Below are positions 1-6,071 of a DNA stretch of 8,468 bases, piece by piece. The translations under genes and the position numbers were made by a program. Each line of letters starts with the position of its first letter. Positions within the stretch are counted from its first letter, which is position 1. The stretch is from the NCBI GenBank assembly GCA_964427955.1, contig CAYRWY010000256.1, positions 1 to 8,468 of the forward strand. The letters are read 5' to 3'. The DNA is from JACRBK01 sp964427955. Lineage in GTDB: Bacteria > Chloroflexota > Anaerolineae > Aggregatilineales > Aggregatilineaceae. The notes beneath the pieces were generated by a model. It did not search any database. It was not told the origin of the DNA and saw only the letters and a list, made by a program, of their open reading frames with translations.

Positions 1-42
1 GATTTGATCTTGCGGACCATTTTACTTGTTTTTTTTATTTAT

Positions 43-65
43 CAAAAACAGACTCACTGTTTTTG
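43..65. repeat. perfect 9-bp inverted repeat in AT-rich leader
   Basis: CAAAAACAG (43-51) and CTGTTTTTG (57-65) are perfect inverted copies around the 5-base loop ACTCA. The left arm can also pair with the upstream TGTTTTT (27-33, at the start of an 8-T run), so two mutually exclusive stem-loops are possible. The position is about 50 bases before the glycosyltransferase start. It could be a terminator of an upstream gene, a leader structure or an operator. The stretch is much more AT-rich than the rest of the window. I see no convincing promoter and no short gene in bases 1-115. Confidence 0.45.
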
Positions 66-115
66 CTCTGGGATGGTTTAGGTTTCGTTAGAGTCTTCAT
101 ATTCGGTGATGATCG

Positions 116-1588
116 ATGTCGCGTTCGTGGTTGGATGGGCTGCCGGGTGGACTGGCGTGGCTGTTGGTTGGATTGGTCATCCTGGCGGCGGTCAAGAGTC
201 CGCTGGGCCTGATCTGGTTGGTCGCGGGATTGGCGCTATACCTGGCCGGGCGTTTCACCCTGGCGGCGCTGGCCATGCGCTGGGGATTGTCCCAGGTTCG
301 CCAATGGGAAGCGAAAGACTGGCAAGCTGAATATGCTCGCCGCGCCACGGCAGACAGCCTGTCCCTGGCCGCTGTGCACCACCTGGTGGTGATTCCCAAC
401 TGGAACGAGGATCGCCTCATTCTGCGACGCACGCTGGACCGGTTGGCGGCGCAAAAAGACGCCCGGACTGCGATCAGCGTCGTCCTGGCGATGGAAGCCG
501 CCGAGCCGGGATCGGCGCAGAAGGGGACGGATCTGCAAGCGGAATTTGCCGCGTGTTTCGCCCATATCTGGGCGACCGTGCATCCTCAGGGATTGCCCGG
601 CGAAATGCAGTGCAAGTCGGCCAACCAGTCCTGGGCGGTGCGCTGGGCGAAACGGCGTCTCGTGGACGAGTTGGGCTATGACCTCGATCACGTGCTCGTC
701 ACGACGATGGATGCTGACACGCTGTGGCATCCGCAGCACTTTGAGTGTCTGGGCGTGCTTTTTGCCACCCATCCCCGGCGTTTGCGGGCCTATTGGCAGG
801 CCCCGATTCGCTATCATGGCAACGTCTGGGAATCGCATCCGCTCCTGCGCCTGCTGCACGCCTATGCCTCAGCCTGGGAGCTGGCCTATCTCGCCGCGCC
901 CTGGTGGCGCAAGCTCCCCATGTCGTCGTACGCGCTCAGCCTGCGTCTGCTGGACGACGTGGGCTACTGGGATACGGAAGTCATCGCCGATGACTGGCAC
1001 ATGGCGATCAAGTCCTACTTTTCCCGCGCCGGACAGCAATCCCTGGAGCCGGTCTTCCTGCCGTTTCTGGCCAGCGCGACGCCGGGCCGCACGGCCTGGC
1101 AGGCGGTGATCGGGCGTTATCACCAGACCTTCCGGCACGCCTGGGGCGCCAAGGAAATCGGCTATACCCTGGACCACATGCTGCGCCGCCGCCAGCTTTC
1201 TCTGCCGTCGATCCGGCTGCTGCTCCGCGTGGCGCACGATAATCTCATGTCCGGGGCCGGGTGGGTGGTGCTGTTTCTGGGGGCTCAACTGCCGTTCTGG
1301 CTGCATCCAGCCTGGATGGCCGACCGGGTCACCGCCCCTCCGGTGATCCTGATGCAACTCGCCCTGGGCGTGGTCGCGGCCCTGACGCTGTGGTTCTGGA
1401 TCATGGATCTCCGCCTGCGTCCGCCCCGCGCGACGCCCTGGACGATCCGCGAACGGGCTTACGAGGCGCTCAGTTTGCCCCTGATGGCGCTGCTGACCAT
1501 CGCGTGTGTGACGCTGCCGGTGCTGCACGCTCAAACCCGGTTGATGTTAGGCCAGCCCATCGAGTTTCGGGTCACGCCGAAGTCGTGA
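116..1588 (+). CDS. membrane-anchored family 2 glycosyltransferase
   Basis: This 490-residue protein should transfer a sugar from an activated nucleotide donor at the cytoplasmic face of the membrane; the acceptor cannot be read from sequence. Hydrophobic helices lie at about 12-27 and 32-52. A GT-A type catalytic domain follows: VVIPNWNE at 91-98 is the usual GT2 opening, D199-A200-D201 is the metal/nucleotide DxD motif, and D292-D293-W294 takes the place of the ED motif holding the general base. Q337-T-F-R340-H-A-W343 resembles the QxxRW motif of processive synthases, with two residues inserted before the Trp. Three more hydrophobic segments follow at about 381-400, 408-430 and 451-472. This N- and C-terminal membrane layout is like that of polysaccharide synthases. 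The ATG at 116 directly precedes the first membrane helix; its ribosome site is weak. The gene stands before a separate promoter, so it is probably its own unit. Family assignment is firm, product unknown. Confidence 0.85.
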   Translation: MSRSWLDGLPGGLAWLLVGLVILAAVKSPLGLIWLVAGLALYLAGRFTLAALAMRWGLSQVRQWEAKDWQAEYARRATADSLSLAAVHHLVVIPNWNEDRLILRRTLDRLAAQKDARTAISVVLAMEAAEPGSAQKGTDLQAEFAACFAHIWATVHPQGLPGEMQCKSANQSWAVRWAKRRLVDELGYDLDHVLVTTMDADTLWHPQHFECLGVLFATHPRRLRAYWQAPIRYHGNVWESHPLLRLLHAYASAWELAYLAAPWWRKLPMSSYALSLRLLDDVGYWDTEVIADDWHMAIKSYFSRAGQQSLEPVFLPFLASATPGRTAWQAVIGRYHQTFRHAWGAKEIGYTLDHMLRRRQLSLPSIRLLLRVAHDNLMSGAGWVVLFLGAQLPFWLHPAWMADRVTAPPVILMQLALGVVAALTLWFWIMDLRLRPPRATPWTIRERAYEALSLPLMALLTIACVTLPVLHAQTRLMLGQPIEFRVTPKS

Positions 1589-1596
1589 GCGGGCTG

Positions 1597-1624
1597 TTGC
1601 ATCCGGCTCGCAGCGTGTTATGAT
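1597..1624 (+). promoter_or_regulatory. sigma-70-like promoter upstream of fbaB
   Basis: TTGCAT (1597-1602, four of six match to TTGACA) and TATGAT (1619-1624, five of six match to TATAAT) are separated by 16 bases. This lies in the gap between the glycosyltransferase stop and the aldolase start, so transcription would begin near 1631 with an untranslated leader of about 60 bases. It is the only good promoter I see for the gene train that follows. The call rests on consensus match only. Confidence 0.5.
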
Positions 1625-1650
1625 CCGTCTGATCGGGACTGTTCGGTAGC

Positions 1651-1666
1651 GCGAGAGGTATCTCGC
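1651..1666. promoter_or_regulatory. perfect 6-bp palindrome in the fbaB leader (possible operator or hairpin)
   Basis: GCGAGA (1651-1656) and TCTCGC (1661-1666) are inverted copies around GGTA. The element sits about 20 bases downstream of the predicted transcription start and 28 bases before the aldolase ATG. It could be a repressor site or a small mRNA hairpin. Nothing in the sequence identifies a regulator. Confidence 0.3.
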
Positions 1667-1694
1667 CTGAGCTGTTAAGGAAAAGAGTGGAAGT

Positions 1695-2756
1695 ATGGCC
1701 ACCAAAATGAGCATCGAGAAATTGCTGGGATCGGAAGCCGAGTCGCTGCTGGGGCATCAGTGCAAGACCATCTCGAAAGATCTGCTGCACCTGCCTGGTC
1801 CAGATTTCGTCGAGCGCGTTTTCCTGTATACGGATCGCTCGATACCGGTGCTGCGCAGCTTGCAGCAGTTGTTCGATCATGGTCGGCTGGGGGGGACGGG
1901 TTACGTCTCGATCCTGCCGGTGGATCAGGGCATCGAGCACACGGCGGGTGCCTCATTCGCTCCCAATCCCATCTACTTCGACGCCGAGAAAATCGTCGAG
2001 CTTGCCATCGAGGGTGGCTGCAACGCGGTTGCTTCGACCCTGGGGGTCCTGGGTGCCGTCGCCCGCAAGTACGCCCACCGGATTCCCTTCCTGCTCAAGT
2101 TCAACCACAACGAGCTGCTGACCTATCCGACCAAATACGACCAGGTCTTTTTCGCCCAGATCAAGCAGGCGTATGATATGGGCGCCGTGGCCGTCGGCGC
2201 GACGATCTACTTCGGCTCGCCCGAATCCAGCCGCCAGATCACGGAAGTGAGCCAGGCGTTCAAGATCGCCCACGAGATGGGCCTGGCGACGGTGCTGTGG
2301 TGCTACACTCGCAACAACGCCTTCAAGCAGGATGGCGTCGATTATCACGTGGCGGCGGACCTGACCGGGCAGGCCGATCACCTGGGGGCGACGATTGAGG
2401 CGGACATCATCAAGCAGAAAATGCCCGAAAACAACGGCGGCTTCAAGGCGATCAAGTTCGGCAAGTACAGCGAGAAGATGTACACCGAGCTGTCGTCCGA
2501 CCATCCCATCGACCTGACGCGCTACCAGGTTGCCAACGGCTACATGGGCCGGATCGGCCTGATCAATTCCGGCGGCGAGTCGAAGGGTGAAGGCGATCTG
2601 GCCCAGGCGGTCCGCACGGCGGTCATCAACAAGCGCGCGGGCGGCATGGGCTTGATCAGTGGCCGCAAAGCCTTCCAGCGCCCGATGAAAGAGGGCGCGG
2701 CGCTCCTGAATGCCATTCAGGACGTGTACCTGGATGCCAAAATCACGATTGCCTAA
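1695..2756 (+). CDS. fbaB: class I fructose-bisphosphate aldolase (FbaB/DhnA type)
   Basis: Cytoplasmic enzyme that reversibly splits fructose 1,6-bisphosphate into dihydroxyacetone phosphate and glyceraldehyde 3-phosphate (glycolysis and gluconeogenesis) through a Schiff base, without metal. The 353 residues align along their whole length with E. coli FbaB (350 residues) as I recall it. Shared segments include ILPVDQGIEH (73-82), the YAHRIPFL region (126-133), VAVGATIYFG (165-174), the DGVDYHVAADLTGQ region (213-226) and VINKRAGGMGL near the C-terminus. Lys240 in ADIIKQKM is the expected Schiff-base lysine, in line with the E. coli position three residues earlier. No key residue is missing. 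The ATG at 1695 has AAGGA at 1677-1681 and GTGGAAG just before it, a mediocre ribosome site. It is the first gene behind the promoter at 1597-1624 and leads a same-strand train through the hydratase gene. I see no reason to doubt that it is functional. Confidence 0.97.
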   Translation: MATKMSIEKLLGSEAESLLGHQCKTISKDLLHLPGPDFVERVFLYTDRSIPVLRSLQQLFDHGRLGGTGYVSILPVDQGIEHTAGASFAPNPIYFDAEKIVELAIEGGCNAVASTLGVLGAVARKYAHRIPFLLKFNHNELLTYPTKYDQVFFAQIKQAYDMGAVAVGATIYFGSPESSRQITEVSQAFKIAHEMGLATVLWCYTRNNAFKQDGVDYHVAADLTGQADHLGATIEADIIKQKMPENNGGFKAIKFGKYSEKMYTELSSDHPIDLTRYQVANGYMGRIGLINSGGESKGEGDLAQAVRTAVINKRAGGMGLISGRKAFQRPMKEGAALLNAIQDVYLDAKITIA

Positions 2757-2786
2757 AACGTCCGGCCTTGTCTGGCATGACCGGTA

Positions 2787-2804
2787 GGGGCGCAACCGCG
2801 CCCC
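2787..2804 (+). terminator. GC hairpin between fbaB and the SDR-like gene (weak terminator or mRNA processing/stability stem)
   Basis: GGGGCGC (2787-2793) pairs perfectly with GCGCCCC (2798-2804) around the loop AACC. The following TTAACATTT is only partly T-rich, so termination would be partial at best. It lies 30 bases after the aldolase stop and 22 bases before the next ATG. No promoter is visible between the two genes, so the downstream genes probably rely on read-through, and the stem may set fbaB expression above that of its followers. Confidence 0.5.
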
Positions 2805-2826
2805 TTAACATTTCTGAGAGGGCGCT

Positions 2827-3519
2827 ATGGCAGGGCGTTTTTCAGTAGACCTTGCGGGGCAGGTAGCTCTGGTGACCGGCGGTGGCGATCCCGTAGGACA
2901 GGGGATCGCGTTGGCGCTGGCGCGATCCGGCGCTGCCGTCTGTGTGATGGGCCTGAATCCGGATCGCCTGGATCATCTGGTCGAGACCATCCAGGCCGGT
3001 GGCGGGCGCGCGATGGCCTGGACCGGGGATGTCTCCAACCGGTTCCAGGTGGCGGCAGTGATCGAAGCGGTCCGCGAACAGTTCGGCGGCCTGCCTATCG
3101 TCGTGAACGCGGCCTGGGCCGAAAAAAGTGCGGCGCTGCTGACGGTCGATGAATACGATTGGCGGCGTGTATTGGAGATCAACCTGACCGGGGCCTTCTT
3201 CGCGACGCAGTTGGCCGGGCGGGTCATGGCCGACGAAGGCGGCGGCGTGATCGTGAACGTCTTCCCGGCGGCAGGGAGCGGCTCCGAGAACGCTGCGGCA
3301 GCCGCCAGCCAGGCCGGATTGGCCGGGTTCACGCACGGGTCGGCCCGCTCCCTGGCGGCGCACGGCGTGCGCGTGAACGGCGTGAGTTACGCGCCCGGCA
3401 CACCGGAGTCGGTGCCCGCTGCCGTGCTGTTCCTCTGCTCGGAGGGGGCCGCATTCATCACCGGCCAGGTGCTCCGGGTAGATGGCGGTTGTATCTTGAG
3501 CGGCGCTCAGGTAGAATGA
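2827..3519 (+). CDS. short-chain dehydrogenase/reductase-fold protein, predicted catalytically inactive
   Basis: The 230-residue protein clearly has the SDR Rossmann fold. Its landmarks are VALVTGGGDPVGQG (13-26), GDVS with the adenine-side Asp68, I118-N119-L120 and the C-terminal ITGQVLRVDGG (211-221). The active site is gone, however. Aligned with classical SDRs, the catalytic Ser after the IVN strand is Pro147 (VNVFP, 143-147), the Tyr of YxxxK is Ala158 and the Lys is Gln162. The middle Gly of TGxxxGxG is Pro22, and NNAG reads NAAW (94-97). The substrate loop that normally follows the VNxxxPG strand is nearly absent: YAPGTP (188-193) runs straight into the final helix, which accounts for a length somewhat under the usual ~250. 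The reading frame is intact with a good GAGAGG ribosome site (2816-2821), so it is translated. It lies 70 bases behind fbaB and before the 330-residue protein. Likely a pseudoenzyme with a binding or regulatory role; that role is inference. Confidence 0.85.
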   Translation: MAGRFSVDLAGQVALVTGGGDPVGQGIALALARSGAAVCVMGLNPDRLDHLVETIQAGGGRAMAWTGDVSNRFQVAAVIEAVREQFGGLPIVVNAAWAEKSAALLTVDEYDWRRVLEINLTGAFFATQLAGRVMADEGGGVIVNVFPAAGSGSENAAAAASQAGLAGFTHGSARSLAAHGVRVNGVSYAPGTPESVPAAVLFLCSEGAAFITGQVLRVDGGCILSGAQVE

Positions 3520-3575
3520 TTTCAGGCTGGCCCTTTCAGAATGTCGGTATATGCCAGGGTCGCGGGTGAAAAGAC

Positions 3576-4568
3576 ATGACCTCAAGAACGCTCCAGATTC
3601 TGATTGACGACCGTGCTCGCTTGATGTCCACCGTGCTGTCCGTCACACACTGGCCCGAAGTGGAGCAGGCGCGCAAACGTCATCGAGCACATGTGCACGC
3701 GCGCAACACGACCCGGCGGGTGATGAGCCAGTCCACCCACCCAGCCGTCCATACGCTGCAAAGTCTGCTGGACCAGAATACGCCGCTCGAGGCGATCTAC
3801 ACCTATGCTCTCAATCTCTCCTGGCCGGGGTTGATCCCTCAGGCCGCGCTGCCCTGGGCCCCGCTGCACTGGAACGAGCAGTTGAAGGATTTTTACGAGC
3901 AGGCGGCGCTGGCGGGCTGGTGGGACGAGGAGAAAGAAAGCTGGCAGAAAGCCTTCGAGCAAATCAATAAAGTGATGGGCACGGCCAATTTATATGATTT
4001 CTTCAAGCCTTTTACCGGTCCGGTCACCGAACAATTGATGTTGATGCCCAATATCTCCTATCCCAGCGATCAGGAAGTGGGCGTGCGTCTGGAGGGTGCG
4101 CTGTTCTGTCTGATCCCACCCCGGATCGCGTGGGGCGACAATGAGCCGTGGCCGTTCGACGAAGACGCGGCGCACGTCTTCCGCGGGATGGTCACCGAAT
4201 TCGGACGCTTGCTCATGGTGTCCTATTTGCGGCAGAAGGCCGCCGAAGTCGCCCCGCTGACGAGTACGCCGCTGCCGGTCAGCAAGCCGTTCCGCGAAGC
4301 GCATCCCACCTGGGGGGATCAGTTCACCGGGCTGTTCGTCGCCGGAGCGGTTGCGATTTTCCTGGAGCAAACCCTGGGCGCCAAAGAGGCCGAGGCGTAT
4401 ATCCTGATGGAAAATCGCCTGCACGGCCTGACGATTTTGCCCGGCGTGGTGAGCGTGCTCAAGCGTTACCTGTCGGAGTATAACGACGGGCGCTACCAGC
4501 AGTTTTCGGAATATCTGCCGAATTTTCCCAAACATCTGCGCGTGGCCAAGCGTGTGGTCTCGCTGTAG
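3576..4568 (+). CDS. uncharacterised soluble protein, possibly a degenerate zinc-peptidase-like fold
   Basis: I do not recognise this 330-residue protein. It has no signal peptide or clear membrane segment. Residues 1-50 are basic (several His and Arg); the remainder is rich in aromatic residues and looks like a folded, mostly helical protein. Two parts recall gluzincin-like peptidases. A helix at 201-219 (AHVFRGMVTEFGRLLM around 199-214) sits where HExxH would be, but reads T207-E208-F209-G210-R211. After WGDQFTGLFVAGAVAIFLEQ (246-265) comes a helical tail ending in YQQFSEYLPNF (307-317), similar to the tail of such families. Zinc ligands are missing, so peptidase activity is not expected. 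The ATG at 3576 follows a weak GGTGAAAAG ribosome site; an ATG at 3723 (Met50, after the basic stretch) is an alternative. The stop overlaps the ribosome site of the hydratase gene, so the two are probably translated together. The fold suggestion is tentative. Confidence 0.8.
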   Translation: MTSRTLQILIDDRARLMSTVLSVTHWPEVEQARKRHRAHVHARNTTRRVMSQSTHPAVHTLQSLLDQNTPLEAIYTYALNLSWPGLIPQAALPWAPLHWNEQLKDFYEQAALAGWWDEEKESWQKAFEQINKVMGTANLYDFFKPFTGPVTEQLMLMPNISYPSDQEVGVRLEGALFCLIPPRIAWGDNEPWPFDEDAAHVFRGMVTEFGRLLMVSYLRQKAAEVAPLTSTPLPVSKPFREAHPTWGDQFTGLFVAGAVAIFLEQTLGAKEAEAYILMENRLHGLTILPGVVSVLKRYLSEYNDGRYQQFSEYLPNFPKHLRVAKRVVSL

Positions 4569-4572
4569 GAGG
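4567..4572 (+). promoter_or_regulatory. strong ribosome binding site overlapping the upstream stop codon
   Basis: AGGAGG lies five bases before the GTG start at 4578 and overlaps the TAG stop (4566-4568) of the 330-residue protein. It supports the GTG as the true start of the hydratase and suggests translational coupling of the two genes. Confidence 0.8.
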
Positions 4573-4577
4573 CTGTC

Positions 4578-5354
<777 letters not shown>

Positions 5355-5368
5355 CGGCGGGCGTATTC

Positions 5369-5400
5369 ACCAGGGGCGGATCGGCCCCTGGTTTGTGTTT
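5369..5400 (+). terminator. intrinsic terminator after the hydratase gene
   Basis: ACCAGGGGC (5369-5377) pairs perfectly with GCCCCTGGT (5384-5392) around the 6-base loop GGATCG. The stem runs into TTTGTGTTT (5392-5400). A 9-bp GC-rich stem plus a T-rich tail 15 bases after the hydratase stop is a classic rho-independent terminator. The next gene starts only 16 bases after the tail, so it must depend on read-through or on a promoter inside the hydratase gene. Confidence 0.8.
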
Positions 5401-5401
5401 C

Positions 5402-5408
5402 GGAAAGG
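5402..5408 (+). promoter_or_regulatory. ribosome binding site that sets a TTG start
   Basis: GGAAAGG lies seven bases before TTG at 5416. No ATG or GTG in this frame is equally well placed. The ATG at 5215 in the same frame would put 67 residues of antisense-like composition, overlapping the hydratase gene, in front of the recognisable domain. Confidence 0.6.
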
Positions 5409-5415
5409 TTCCGTC

Positions 5416-6057
5416 TTGGCGGACGTCTCGACCGTCACCCTCCTGTATACGGCGCATCTGCACGGCAGCCTGGAACTCCTGCCGCCGCTGTTTACGCTGA
5501 TCCAGCAGGCGCGCCGGACCGCCTCCGGGCCGGTCTTTCTGTTGGACCTGGGCGATACGTGCGCGGCGGAAGCGTGGATCTGCCGGGCGACCTATGGGCG
5601 CGCACCGTTCCTGGTCTTGGATGGCATGGGCTATGACGCCGCCGTGATCGGCGGTCCGGAGCGCGTGCCGATCCCGCCGCCGTCGCTCCGCCGCCTGGCG
5701 GGACAGATGATCATGCCGCTGTTGATCTGGAACCGGTCGCTGCGCCTGGCGCGGCGAGGCATTTCGATCACGGTCGCGGCGGGCGAGGCCTCACTGCCCG
5801 ACGGTGGGCCGGGCCTCAGGATTGACCGGGCGCCGGATCGGGTGGCTGTGGGCGGAGCGTCGGGGATCATCCTGGGCGACGTCCCGCAGAACCATCTGGC
5901 ACGTGTCGATCTGAATTACCCGGCGTGGACAGTGGCCTCGGTCCAGCTTCTACCCGTCACCCCGGCTATCCCCCCCGATCCGACGGTGGCGGCCCTGGTC
6001 GAGTTTGTCCAGGGCGAGGCACGCGCGCTTGAGGATCAATCGCGGGAAAACCCTTAA
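5416..6057 (+). CDS. truncated, degenerate 5'-nucleotidase/UshA-like metallophosphoesterase
   Basis: With the TTG start the product has 213 residues and no signal peptide. The N-terminal part follows the UshA/5'-nucleotidase pattern. VTLLYTAHLHGSLELL (7-22) matches the strand-plus-NDxHG segment, FLLDLGDT (41-48) matches the GDT motif with Asp47, and DGMGYDAAVIGGPE (69-82) matches the segment ending in GNHE. The metal site is damaged: Asp of NDxHG is His14, and Asn and His of GNHE are Gly80 and Pro81, while His16, Asp47 and Glu82 remain. The histidine motifs of the second half of the domain are not visible, because the middle of the domain is shortened. The end, NHLARVDLN (about residues 157-165) followed by LLPVTPAIPPDPTVAALVEF, again resembles the family's exit from the catalytic domain. 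Phosphatase activity is therefore unlikely. It lies behind a strong terminator and converges on the M23 gene. Confidence 0.72.
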   Translation: MADVSTVTLLYTAHLHGSLELLPPLFTLIQQARRTASGPVFLLDLGDTCAAEAWICRATYGRAPFLVLDGMGYDAAVIGGPERVPIPPPSLRRLAGQMIMPLLIWNRSLRLARRGISITVAAGEASLPDGGPGLRIDRAPDRVAVGGASGIILGDVPQNHLARVDLNYPAWTVASVQLLPVTPAIPPDPTVAALVEFVQGEARALEDQSRENP

Positions 6058-6071
6058 CGGATGAGCGGCGA

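Noticed and set aside
106..330. Short plus-strand frame starting ten bases before the glycosyltransferase ATG
   Set aside because: It is a Gly/Ala-rich product without features, overlapping the membrane helix region of the glycosyltransferase in another frame.
1953..2795. 280-residue open frame on the minus strand opposite fbaB
   Set aside because: It is fully antisense to a highly conserved aldolase gene and its composition follows from the codon bias of the plus strand.
2827..3519. SDR-like gene as a decaying pseudogene
   Set aside because: There is no frameshift or internal stop, the ribosome site is good, and the fold landmarks are kept. Loss is restricted to active-site and substrate-loop positions.
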